From Desmodesmus armatus (taxonomy: Eukaryota; Chlorophyta; Chlorophyceae; Sphaeropleales; Scenedesmaceae), in assembly GCA_007449985.2 (NCBI GenBank), contig VIIQ02000167.1, positions 62,001-126,000 on the forward strand: a DNA stretch of 64,000 bases, given 5' to 3'. The translations under genes and the position numbers were made by a program. The notes under the pieces were generated by a model. The model made no database searches, had not been told where the DNA came from, and worked only from the letters and a program-made list of their open reading frames with translations. This document shows, piece after piece, positions 14,401-26,500 of this stretch. How positions within the stretch are numbered: position 1 is the first letter of the stretch; the number at the start of each line of letters is the position of its first letter.

Positions 14401-15471
14401 TTGGTCCTAGCCACCCCCTTGAAAGGATGGTAGGGGGGTGCACCGCCGCACATGCTGCTGGCAGCGCCATGCAGACACTGTTGTGGTGGCAGCAGGAGCA
14501 GCTGCAGCAGGCTCCTTGCAGGAGATTCGGCACATTGACACGAGGGATGTGGACGGCAGGGGGCGGCGGCGGGATGAGTATCCCAGCATGCTCCGAGCCC
14601 GGGGCCCATACAGGGCTGGCGGGAGGGAGGGTGGTGAGTGCTGGGATACATGCATGCGCGCACAGCCAGTGGTGAGGGCAGAGGTGGCCATGGAGCATGC
14701 ACATCGGAGACACCTAGTAGACGTTGTGAGTCACTTTGGCAAGAATGGGAAGGGAGTGGGCCACTGGCAGTCACCAAGAAGACGGCACACACTTATTCAT
14801 AGGAAATTTACAGGACTTAACCAGGTTGCGAAAGAGCTCAATTATCACAAGTCAACAAATCGCGCGCCCGGCTGATCACGGTTTCAATTGAACGTGAACT
14901 TTTGGAGTATTGGCTGCTTTCTTGACTAAGCCATAGTTCTCTTCGTTGCCTCGGATGGTGATGCCATCCTCTTTGAACGTGCGAGCTGACACGTCATCTT
15001 GAAGGCTCAGTTGGTGATCATGATCTCATGATGCTGAGCCACTGCTACACTTCTGTGCAAGGTTGCAGAGCATCTGGAAGGCCCTGTGCAGACCAAGTTG
15101 CGCTTAACTGGGGCCTGAGCAGGCATGCTGCACACCAGGTGGGACATGTTCATAGCTTCTACCAGTGGCAGCAGTCTGCAGACTGTGCCCTGCGCTGAGA
15201 TGTGTTGCTGACAGCTTGGCTATCAGCACTGCAGCTGTTAACAATAACACTATCAGAAATGTGCTCGTTGAATCTATAATCAAGCACCGTTGCATATCTG
15301 CTGGCTGTTCTGCAGGCTGCTCGAAACAGTCTGGTGTCATGCTTGGTGCAGCACCCTGTGCAGCCCAGCACAGCGCAAGCTCCCTGCAGCAGTTCCTGCA
15401 GCACCAGGAACAGTGTGGCCTGCTCTGCAGCAAGGTTAAAAAACTACGTGTTACTAAAAACAACCGTGGCT

Positions 15472-17491
15472 GTGCGAGCAAGCTTGGCAGATGCCCTAAA
15501 GCAGGCCGAGGTGTTGGCCACACCAGGCAGCAGCTGCCCTCCTGATGTCCTGGCAAAGCTGCACCAGATGGAAGCAGCAGCAGGAGGCCGCTTCTACCTC
15601 ATATCCTGCGGTGATTTTGGCAAGCAGCACCCCCATGCGGGCAAGCCCGCCCAAGCTCTCCTGCAGCTGGTGCTGGTGTCGATGCGGCCAGATCCCACAG
15701 GAGCCTCCCAGTACAAAACTTTAGTAAAGAAGATGCCGCAGGAGATCACTGTTGTGCAGCAGCCGCAGGACGCGCCCAACCCAATGATGTACCTGATAAC
15801 GTATCATCTGGGGCAAGATGGCTGGCCCACAGGTACACTGGGGCTCTACATCGTGTTGAACATATGCCGCATGATGCTGTCGTCCTGCAGCATTGCCAGG
15901 GGATTGGTGCCCGGGATCCTGTAGGGTTGCCACTGTTGTTAGGTCCAGAGTTTTCACTGTGGTTGAGTCCCGGGATGCAGGCCCTGGCCCGGCGGCTGTA
16001 GTGCTTGTGGCAAAACTGCCACCCCCACCAACCGCGACACCCAGTGGTTGCACCGCAGTGATGCGCTCAGGGTCCAAGGGGCCGCGCAGCATGCTGACTA
16101 GCCATGGTGCCAGCTTAAGTGGTGCTCCTGTGGAGCCACACAGTCCCGCTTGCTTGCTATCTTCTGTTAGTTGGCAACACTCCCTGACAGAACCCATGTC
16201 ACCCGGCTGTGACGGCGTGTGCACACATGCTCACTACTGTGCTGTTGTTGTGCTGTGCTGTGTGGCATTGTTGCTCAGGGGTTGCCTACAGCTCAGCGTC
16301 TGCCTTTGAGGGGTTGACTACAAGGAAGAGGAACAGAAAAATACAAAACAGCTTCTACGTGAACTTTGGCGGTAGGTTGAGACAGCAGCGCACCTTCAGG
16401 CACACTGCATGGCAAACAAGCTTATAAGCCTGTTGGTGTTGCCAGCCAATCACCAATCAGACTTGCAGATTATGGGTGCTTTCTTGTCAGGGCAGGCCTA
16501 AGCAGCTGCTGTTCTGCTTGCGGGTCATCGCAGCAGCTCACTGCATGTCAGTGATTGTGCTGGGGGTCCCCTGCCAGGATTGGCGTACTAGTATGCATAT
16601 CCGGTAGCACACAGGCACCCACCACTGCCAAGACCCATCTTCAATGATTGCAAACTCAGCAAACCACGCGTGCTGACCCAGGCTGTAGCTGAGGCGCATG
16701 CTGCATCAGGGGGTGTTGCTGTTGTGTTGGGCAGCGGTATGCAAGGCCTGTCAACGGCACTCCTGTTGACCAGTTGCAGCGGAATAGCTCCACAATGTTT
16801 GAGTCAGCACACCACCTGCTGTAGGCTTGACCATGCAGTGCCTGCAGGTCAATACCATATCTCACAGCCACAGTGGCACCCAGCACCCCCAAAATGATTA
16901 CTGTGTGATTTCTACTGGTCATATCTGAAATAAACTGATCCAATTCACATTGAAGGACCATTCAGTCATGTTATGCTGATGAAATGTCATGCGCCTGTGT
17001 GCACCCCTACTGCATCACTGCTCAAATCAAAGGTGGCTGCCTGGAAGCGCCTCCACAGGTCCATCAGGAATGCACAAGAAGCTCACTCTGTAGCCTCCCC
17101 TAAGGGTTGGGAATTCGAACATCATGATCATTGTGTGCTTAAAGGGTGTCTTGATTCACTACTTGCAGGGCGTGAGGTCATGAGCCTCTACCTCTTGTAC
17201 ACGCACCTGCTACAGCCAGAGGACGTGGGTGTGGTGCCACGTGAGCTGACGCCCGTGCTGCAGCAGTTCTTCCATGACCAGCTGGCAGCAGCAGGGGTGG
17301 AGGTGATGCGGGCAGAGGACGTAGGCATGAAAGCCATGCGGATCAAGCAGCAGCAGGAGCAGCTGGAGAATGGGGACTGTGAGCAGCAGTTGCAGCAGGC
17401 GGCAGAGAAGCAGGGCCCGGCAGCAGCGGTGGGTGAGCTGCCGGCCCCCAACAGGGTGCGCCGCAGCAGGAAAACACAGCAGGAGTCTTGA
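15472..17491 (+). CDS. Unrecognised protein, tandem paralogue 1 (5' end unresolved)
   Basis: Three exons join in phase 1: up to 15832 (coding visible from about 15472), 16279-16371, and 17169-17491 ending in TGA. The second exon is 93 nt, exactly as in paralogue 2. The first exon encodes ASLADALKQAE, then GGRFYLISCG and QEITVVQQPQDAPNPM. The third begins GREVMSLYLLY and ends in a Gln/Glu/Arg-rich helix and a basic tail with RRSRKT, like a nuclear targeting patch. The true start is not clear. A conserved upstream segment (MLGAAPCAAQHSASSLQQ, from about 15340) may be another exon. Conservation concentrated in the exons suggests a real gene, but I recognise no family. Confidence 0.55.
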
Positions 17492-18023
17492 GAAGGGTGT
17501 GGCTGAAGCAGCAGCGTGAGCAGCTCAACGGCCAAGGAGTTGTCAGGAGTGCAAGGACAGGCATCACACTAGGCCAGCAGCGGCACCCCAGCCAGGGGGT
17601 AGCTCACCCCTAGCCAGATGCCCTGGCTAGGGTCAACCCTAGCCCAGCTAGGGGGTCGTCGAACTAGTGTCACCGGCACCTGCGCAGCCTGCGCAGACCG
17701 CCCCCACTGGGGTGCGCCGCAGCAAGGAGACACCCCCTAGAGCGAGTGTCCTAGGAAATAGTAGAAATGTTGCCTGCGTACGGGGAGGGGGGGGGCGTTT
17801 TGAGGGTTTGCTGTCTGTCCCATCTCTTGTCCAGCTCTGCTTGCAACATTCATGTAGAGAGTGCTGATCCTGTCATGAGCCAAGCTCGGTTCTTGGCTGA
17901 GCCAGCCTGAGTGTGCGTTCCGTTGGACGTGCACGTGCTGCCGATAGTGTTTGATTGTCGGATTGGGTTTGCTTGCTGTGCTGCAACGCAACCAATTGGT
18001 TGTCTCACACCATGGCAGGAGTG

Positions 18024-18059
18024 CTAGCTAGCTAGCTAGCTAGACCAGCGCTGGTCTAG
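18024..18059. repeat. (CTAG)n followed by a 20-bp perfect palindrome
   Basis: About five CTAG units run directly into ctagaccagcgctggtctag (18040-18059), a perfect palindrome. Confidence 0.95.
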
Positions 18060-18859
18060 TGCCATGCCCAGGTTGTATTACAGTGGCAGTTACAGTTGCA
18101 GCAATTGGCTCAGCAAAAGCTGAGCAACCCAAAAGGGAGCCAGAGGCTCATGGGGGGAATATTGACAGTGCCCTTTCATCCTGTGGGCCTCCTGGGAGAC
18201 GAAGGGGTGTTGATGTGGGTTCATGCATCATGTGCTCTCGCTCATGGCTTCTCGTATATTTCACAGCCAGAGCTCACTAAAGACTCCTGACACGCCAGCG
18301 GGATGTCATGTCATGGCAGCGGGCTGCTCGCTTGCTATGTCCTCTTGGTTGCCACATTTGTGCCCCTTGTTGGATTTATTGGAAGAAGGCGATCAGGCAT
18401 GCGCTCTGACCAAATGAGTGGTAGCAGCATGCCGAGATGGATATACACTGTGCATTTCATGAAGGACCGTTGGGGCAGAGTAGGTGTATGCGAGCTGAGA
18501 AGCCGTTGGCGGTCTATACGGCTGTACAAGCATGTACAAGATCTTGTACGGCCAACTCAACCAACCCTATGCAGTCGGTGTGCCACTCCTCACGCAACAT
18601 GCAGCCTATCAATGGCCGTGTACTGGAGGACTGCACTGCACGCTGTTTTGATGTGGGGTGGTGTCCTGCAATTGGTATTTTTTTGGTTGGTCTATGGCTG
18701 CACGTGACTCAAGGGAGGCCACAGCATCTGCTGCATATGTTGACCACATGTGCATGCGTGGCGTGTCCCCAGCTTGGGTTCAACACAAAGTTGTGTAGTG
18801 TGTTTGTTGGTGTGTGCAGTGCGCTTTTGGCCAATCTCGACACATGCTAAGACTGGACA

Positions 18860-21800
18860 CTGGGCATGGTGCGGTGGCAGCAGGAGCAGCTGCAGCAGAC
18901 TCCTTGCAAAAGGGCCTGCACGTTGACACGGGGGATGTGGAGGGCAGGGGGCAGCGGCGTGATGAGCTAGATGCATCTCAGCATGTGCACCCTCTCATCA
19001 GGGTGTGCATGCTGGTGGGGAGGGGGGAGGCAGCAGAGCGGCGGCACAGGGCCAAGCAGCGGACGGTGGGATCATGATTTGCTGATCAGCTGGTGCTGCA
19101 GCACTGCTCTCTGGCAGAGAGAGGCGGAGACAGACGCAGTGGACAACAGTGGGTATGTCGATTGTTAGTTGTAACAGTTGGGAACTTGTGTTCTTGACCA
19201 CCAAACACTTTGCAACAATGTGGTATGGCCCCAGCACCAACAAGTCTGAGGCTCCTCCATGCACTGGTACTGCTTTGACGGCCCTGCCAGGCTGGCGGGA
19301 GGGAGGGTGGTGAGTGCTGGGAGACACGCTTGCGCACCCAGCCAGTGGTGAGGGCTTATCTCAATGCGCATTTTGCCGAATTGGTTGAGGTGGGTGGGCC
19401 ACGGAGGGTGCACAATGCAGAAAAAGTGGGGGACATCTGGTAGACATAGTGAGTCACTTTTTTGCCAACATGGGAAGCCAGTGGGCCACTGGCAGTCACC
19501 ATGAAGACGACAGACCTTGGTTTGATTCGATCGTCTTGACCAAGGCTGGGAAAGATGCCAAGCATCACAAGCCAACATATCGCGCGTCCCGCTGATCACG
19601 GTTTGAATGCCGTGATGAAGTACAGCGGTGTATTGGCTGCTCTCCCAACTAACCATGCCATCCTTGTTGCTTGAGTCGGCGATGACGTTCCCTTAAGGTG
19701 CTAGCTGGCACGGCGTCGTGAAGGCTGAGTTGGAGATCATGATCTGATGATGCTGAGCAAGCATGCTGCACATCAGGTAGAACATGTAACTTCTAGTACC
19801 AGTGGCAGACTGTGCCATGCGCTGAAATATGGTACTGACAGCTTGGTTATCAGCACTGCAGCTGTGACAACACCATTGTCAGACCGAGTTCAACACCTAT
19901 ATGAGCAAGCACCGTTGCTTATCTGCTGACTGTTCTGCAGGCTGCACGACGCTGTCAGGTGTCATGCTTGGTGCAGCACCGTGTGCAGCCCAGCACAGCG
20001 CAAGCTCCCTGCAGCAGGTCATGCAGCACCAGGAGCAGTGTGGCCTGCTCTGCAGCAAGGAAAGCCAATAAGATATTGCTTTAAACAACCGTGGCTGTGC
20101 GAGCAAGCTTGGCAGATGCCCTAAAGCAGGCCGAGCTTTTTGCTGCACCAGGCAGCAGCTGCCCTACTGATGTTTTGGCAAAGCTGCACCGTATGGAACA
20201 AGCTGCAGGAGGCCGATTCTACCTCATCTCCTGTGGTGAATTTGGGGAGCAGCATCCCCAGGCAGGCAAGCCCGCCCAAGCTCTCCTGCAGCTTGTGCTG
20301 GTGTCGATGCGGCCAGATCCAACTGGGGCCTCTCAGTACAAAGTGAAGCAGATGCCGCAGGAAATCACTGTTGTGCAGCAGCCGCAGGATGCGCCCAACC
20401 CAATGATATACCTGATGGTATATGAGCTGGGGCAAGAGGGCTGGCCCACAGGTACGGCTGGGACCCTTTGTTGTTGTTGTGTTGCACACTTGCATGCTGT
20501 TGTCCTGCAGGGTGAGCAGATGACGTTGCGGTCGTGTCCAGGATGTAGGGGGCGTGGTGCTTGCAGCAACATGGTCAATTGCGACAGTATGCCAGTGGTT
20601 GCGCAGCAGTGAGGCGCTCAGGGGCCGGGGGCTGCGCAGCACGCTCACTAGCCACCGCAACCTTGGGTGATGCTCCAGCAGTGCCATGCATGCTCGCTTG
20701 CTAGGATGTCATTAACAAGTTACGTACACAATCCCTTGGTGTACCAACGTCACAGGATCATCTTCCATCAGGTGTGTTGTGCTGTGCTGTGTGCCGTCTT
20801 TGCTCAGGGCTTGCCTACAACTCAGTTACTGCCTTTGAGCGGTTGACTACAAAGAAGAGCTACAGGAAGATAATGAACAGCGCCTACCTAAACTTTGACG
20901 GTAGGTTGAGACAGCAGCACACCAACCTGAGGCATTGCATGCCATGTCAACCTTTTGCGATAAACCAGTCGGTCTGTGTTGCCAGCCACTCAACAGATAA
21001 AACTACCGCACAAAGTACTTTGTGCATCTGTGGCAGCAGCGAGCTTGGTTGGTGCATGTGTGTGGTTGTGCTGGTTGTCCCCTCATCTTTGGGGCCTGCC
21101 TGTAAATGTATGCGGCAGCCCAAGGCGAGACACGTTGCCGCATGTGCTGACAAATTGCGCCGTTGACAGCAAAGCTCTTCACGTCTGTGTCAGCACACCA
21201 CTTGCTGCAGGCTTCAAGCTACGCTCGAGTTGATTATAGTGCCCGCAGCCCAGTGCTGTATCACAGCCGTGTGCAATCACCACACAGCGGCAAGCGGTAC
21301 CACCCCCTCCCCCGTGTGCGCACCTGCTGCATCACTGCTTGCAGGGCGAGAGGTCATGAGCCTCATGGTGTTGTACAAGAACCTGCTCCAGCCTCACGAC
21401 GTGAGTGTGGTCCCTCGGGAGCTGGTGCCGATGCTGCAGCAGTTCTTCCACGACCAGCTGGCAGCAGCAGGGGTGGAGGTGATGCGAAAGGAGGATGGGC
21501 CCATGAAGACGATGCGGATTAAGCGGCAGCGGGAGCAGCTGGCGAAGGAGAACCGTGAGCAGCGGGCGCAGCAGGCGGCAGAGAAGCAGGGCCAAGCAGC
21601 GCAGCAGGCGCAGCGGGCACAGCAGGCGACAGAGAAGCAGGGCCAGGTAGCAGCGTTGGATGAGCTGCCCGCCCCCAACAGGATGCGCCGCAGCAGAAAA
21701 ACAGAGCAAGGGTCGTGAGGGGCTTGTCCACAGAGAAGCAGGGCCAGGCAGCGGCGCTGGGTACACTGCTGCCCCCAGCAGGGTGTGCCGCAGCAGGAAA

Positions 21801-22430
21801 TCAACGATGGAGTCATCAGGGGGGTGCGGCTGAAGCAGCAGTGAGAGCAGCTGGCCCAGCAGTTGGCAGGAGAGCAATGGCAGGTGTGCGGGGCTGTGCA
21901 GCCCGCCCCTACCAGGGTGCGCTGCAGCAAGACGCCACCCTAGGGCAGGTGTCCTGGGTTCTTTCTGGGCAATCAGGCATGCACGGCCGGTAGGTCTTTC
22001 TGGGCAAACAGGCATGCACCCTGACCCCTTTGAGTGGTAGCAGGAGTTTATGCACTGCGTATTTGTATCAGATCCGTTGGGGCAGAACAAGGCCGACACA
22101 ACCAGAAAAAAGGGCTTTGCACCCACTTGCAGAAGCCTGCACTACGTAGTGTACGTATACTGGTACGTATACTGGCCTGCATGCACGCACTCAAGGTGTC
22201 CCTGAGCTGCATAGCTGTCGGCGGTCTATGCTGTACAAGCATCTTGTATGCCCTACCCAACCAAGCCTATGAAGTCTGTGTGCTGCTCCTCACACAACAC
22301 ACAGCATATCAGTGGCCCTGTGCTGGAGGGCTGCACCCCATGCTGTCATTATGATGGGTGCTGTCTTTCTGAAGGGTGCTGCCCTTGTGGCAAGTGCTTG
22401 AGTATCTATGGCTGCCAGTGACTGACCCCA
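18860..22430. repeat. Tandem segmental duplication, unit 2
   Basis: Partner of 14430-18720 in direct orientation. It carries paralogue 2 of the gene. Positions 21719-21960 hold degenerate repeats of the gene's C-terminal coding segment (EKQGQ and proline-arginine motifs with stops between them). A similar remnant follows paralogue 1 at 17660-17740. Confidence 0.85.
20094..21718 (+). CDS. Unrecognised protein, tandem paralogue 2 (5' end unresolved)
   Basis: Exons run to 20451 (coding visible from 20094), 20808-20900 and 21345-21718. All junctions are phase 1 with GT-AG sites. The protein matches paralogue 1 along its length, for example GGRFYLISCGEFGEQHP, QEITVVQQPQDAPNPM and FFHDQLAAAGVEVM. 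Differences are mostly conservative, which suggests selection. Compared with paralogue 1 the tail is longer, with repeated AEKQGQ/AQRAQQ blocks forming a probable charged helix. An in-frame TAA at 20082-20084 lies just before the conserved first exon, so either an intron ends here or this copy has lost its start. No family recognised. Confidence 0.55.
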
Positions 22431-23321
22431 GCTTTGGTTGTGTAGTGTATCTCTTGGTGCCTTGTGATTCATTATTGAAGTAATATTGATAGAATCATGG
22501 TATATAATTATGATGAGCGTTGTTGATCAGGGAGGCTTGGTTTGGTTGATGCTAGTCCAGATCTTTTGGAAGTACCGCTTGCAGCCAGAAAGTGGCTCTT
22601 GAGACAAACGTTGTGTGACACAACTGACCAAGACAGCACACCCCGAGGGGGGAAGGAGATACCCATAGGTCACAATGCAGTCGTCTGCTGCACACCATGC
22701 CTGCCGCCTCAAACAGCTGCAACACCGCCCCAGGGGGCCTACAGAAGCCCTGGCCAGAGCAATTGACCGGATCACATCAACCATCTCCAATCTGATAGCA
22801 ACCAGACCAATGCAGCAGCAACTTGCCCCTGCACACACCTCTCACAACACAGCGCCAAGGTATCGCCACAACAACCAACCCTGCCTTCCACACACAAGCC
22901 TCTCCTGACCTCAACTTCCATGCCCTCTCAGCCCACAGCGGCGGCTTCCAGGCCATACCCCTCCTTCACGCCTGGCTGCAAGCTCACGCCCACAACCCCA
23001 AAAAAGGTTGCCTCATCAGTAGCCTGCAGGCCCAGCCATTCTGCCATGCAGGCTGCACCCCCCCCCCCGCCCCCACTGCACCAACTCCCTCAACCTCCCC
23101 CCAGCCAGAAGTCCTCTCCCCTCGCTCATAGCTGCAGCCCCCCCTCCTGTGGACCCCCCCTGCCTCCCTTGGGCCTAAGGCCAAGAGAATTTCCCTCCGG
23201 GCTCCAGGCACTTGGGGTCACATGGAAAGAGTAATCATTACTCTGGGGTGACCCCAGCCACGGGCCATCACCCTCCCTTAGGGCTGCAGCAGCCCCCCCC
23301 CCCCAAGGCAGAGAGATCCCC
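22431..23321. other. 3' flank of the aspartyl-tRNA synthetase gene
   Basis: Presumed 3' UTR on the minus strand. Positions 23168-23245 are a diverged copy of the synthetase stop-codon region at 23300-23375. A 17-bp inverted repeat (agagtaatcattactct) lies in that copy. Nothing else is recognisable. Confidence 0.6.
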
Positions 23322-23523
23322 TCAGGGCTCCAGGCGCTTGGGGTCGCGTGGGAAGAGTGATGTCTTGCGGATGTTGTTGAGGCCGCAGTACAGCATCACC
23401 ACGCGCTCCATGCCCACACCGCAGCCGCCGTGGGGTGATGCCCCCAGCTTGAAGGAGTCGATGTAGGCCTGAATGGTGTCCAGGGGAATGCCGCACGCAC
23501 TGGCACGAGCTGCAGCAGCAGAC

Positions 23524-23570
<47 letters not shown>

Positions 23571-26500
23571 TGCACAGGGTGTCAAGGGAGTGCGAGGATG
23601 GTGTCCAGGGGGGTGCCACACGCACTGGCACGGGCTGCAGCAGCACCAGCAGAAAAAGATGACGCACAGGGTGTTGAAGAGGTGCGGAAGAGATGCGGGC
23701 TTGGGGAGAGGGGTGTGAGGAGATAGCGCCACCCCAAGTTGCAAAGAGGAAATATCAAAGGTGGTTGATGGGCGGGAGGGACGCCACCAGCACTGCTGGT
23801 GCTGCGCCAACAATAAGAGATTACGGCCGCACATGGTGTTAAAGCAGCAGCTTTGCCACAGGCTGAGCCCCTATGACAGTGAGTTACTGCACACCATGGG
23901 CTCCGAACTGCCTTCAACTGACCTGTGAGCAGCTGGGGGGTCGCAGGACAGCACAGCACAGTACGGCACAAATGCACAGTACGCATGCACAGCCCCCACT
24001 GAGTCTGTGCCTGCCTGCCCCCCTGTCCAACCTGTGAGCAGCTGGGGGCGGGAAGACCAGCACAATACAACACAATTGCACATCACGAATGCACATCACG
24101 AATGCACAGCACAATTACTTCACTGCAATGCCTGTCCCCGCCCCCCCACCCCTGTCACCCACGTGTGAGCAGCTCTGGGTCGTGTACCCTCTGTGCCCCG
24201 CTGATGATCTCCTCGCCCCTGATGGTCAGCAAGGATGGAAAGCCCCACCAGTGCCTGCCCCCCTGTCACCCACCTGTGAGCAGCTCGGAGTCGAATGACA
24301 GCACAGTACAGTGCGGAACACATGCACACCACGAATGCACAGCACAAACGCACCACAACCACTGAGTGCCTGCCGCCCCCCCCCCCTGTCACCCACCTGT
24401 GAGCAGCTCTGGGTCGTGCACCCTCTGTGCCCCGCTGATGATCTCCTCACCCCTGATGAACACGTCAAAGCTGTTGCTGTAGTTGGCATCATCAGCACAC
24501 GGCATGGTGTAGAAGGGACGGATCTACAGGGGCACACAGCACAGGGTGGGCAGGAGGGAGCTCAGCACAGGACGTGATGTTGAGAGGACGGATCTGCAGG
24601 GGCACAGGGGCACCTGAAACGGTTGGAAATGGCAGCAAGGGGCACAGGAAGCTGGGGAGATGTGTGGAAACGCACCACTGATAAGTGTGGCAAGGTATCT
24701 GCTGCTGCAGTTGCAGTGTGTTTGTTGAAGTGCTGCTGCAATGTGATAGCCCCTTGGCCTGGCTCAGTGCACACCTCACACGCATGCTGCTCTCATTCGT
24801 CTTTGAATCCGCCACCCTCCCCCCCTCCTGCCCTCCTCCCCCCCCCCCTTCTTCCTGCCCTCCACCCCCCATCACCCACCGCCATAGGGTCAACCCCCCC
24901 CCCCCCCGCACCCCCCCCCTTCTCACTGCCATGCCGTATCTCCTCCTCCCCCCCCCCCCGCACCCTGCCTACCCTCCTCACTCACCGCCATAGGGTATCT
25001 GTGCAGGATGTAGAAGTCAGTGTTGTACTTGTCCTTCACTATCTTGCCCAGGGTGCGCTCCAACTCTGAGATGACAGCGACAGCAACACAGCACAGCACG
25101 ACACAGCACAGGAGGTGCATAAACGAAAATAAGACAGAGCACGCTATGTCACATGGCACATGGGGGCATCACGAATCTGTGGCAACTTGCTTTGTACACT
25201 GTCCACCCCCCTGAGGTCGCCATAGGGCCGCTACAGAGGGGTTTGCATGTCCACCATGCTAGACCACCACCGCACACCCCTGCCCCTGCTCCCCCCCCCC
25301 CACCTGTGTTGAGGTCTCCATATGGGTCAACATCAGGCACACCGTTTTCCTGCAGCATCTTGATGCCCTCTGCAGCACAGCACAGCACACAGCACAGCCA
25401 CCAGCACAGCACTCAGCCTGTATGTTGACGATTCAAGATGGACAAAGGAGTCGAGATGTGCTGTGCAGATGGCTGACTGACGTCTCCTGGGCAACGCCAA
25501 GAGGGCTAAGTGGCAGAACAGTCAGCCAGACCAGGCGGCCCGACCTCAAATGCGCCTGCACTGGCTTGACTGCAGGAGTGCAATGCCCAAAAGACCATTT
25601 GGTTCCTGGTTGAACTCACCCTACAGTACCGCAGACAAGCCGTGATGTATGCCCTGTCTGCACAGCATCATATGGCACCATCCAAAAGAGGGATAGGAGG
25701 GGGTGTCCAAGCTACCACATCAGCCCGCACCTGCGAAGGTCAGCCGCACAGGCTTGGCCTCAATGGGTGTGAAGGGGTACTGACCCTGCACAGCCTCCAG
25801 CTCCGTTGCATAGCGGGTCTTGAGCCCGTCAAAGATGGTCATGAACAGAGTCTCAATCACATCCAGCACCTGGAGGGGGGGGGGGGGCAGACAAAGCAGC
25901 GCCAGCAGACAAAACAAGCTTTCAAAACCAAACTTGGCACTCGAATAGGGCTCTGTCAATCGACTACTGATGTCAAAAGCTGACTACTTTGCCCTGCTGC
26001 TGAATTGAGCAATGCAGAGGCCCTGGCAAGATAGAGGCACTGCCTAGGGTGCCCAAGTCTAAAACCCTAAACCCAAACCTAAACCCCAACCCTTGGCACT
26101 GCCTCAATCTTGCCATCCAGTGGATGGCAGCCGCGGCAGCAAGCCAAGGCGACACGCAGCAGTAAGGGTTGTCACTGCCTGCTCTGTCAAAGAGGGCTGT
26201 GAAGAGCTGTCAGGGCTAGCGCCCAAGGGGGGAGGCGCTAAGGTGTTGAGGAGTGTAGCTTGTAAATGGACGCCATGCACTCCTGTGGAGGGGTTGCAGG
26301 CCCCTACCACTCCAACACCCCACTCCCCAAGGCGGCTGAGCCAAGCGTTTCCAGCACACAAATCCGCCTGGCAGCACGTGGACCGAGGTTACATTGCCGG
26401 TGCCTTGCCATAACGATGCACAGAGCGATCAAGTATACCCGAAAACACGCTGCGAGCACCCCATGAGCCTCCCCCAGTGGGCTTCACGTATGTCACAACT

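Larger units (their letters stand above)
14430..18720. repeat. Tandem segmental duplication, unit 1
   Basis: Colinear diverged similarity to 18860-22430. Matching landmarks: 14485-14577 with 18873-18966; 14728-14775 with 19450-19505; 15358-15832 with 19980-20451; 16279-16371 with 20808-20900; 17169-17491 with 21345-21718; 18395-18640 with 22010-22330. Exons are much better conserved than introns. The distance between partners shifts from about 4.7 to 3.6 kb, so there have been internal indels. Confidence 0.85.

Noticed and set aside
14151..14792. Minus-strand frame of about 210 codons upstream of paralogue 1
   Set aside because: Pro/Ser/Cys-rich. It is only partly conserved in duplication unit 2, with frame changes, so it is not supported as a gene.
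23473..23718. Plus-strand Ala-rich frame over the AspRS 3' exon
   Set aside because: Caused by a (CAG)n repeat in the AspRS intron; the opposite strand is the proven coding strand.
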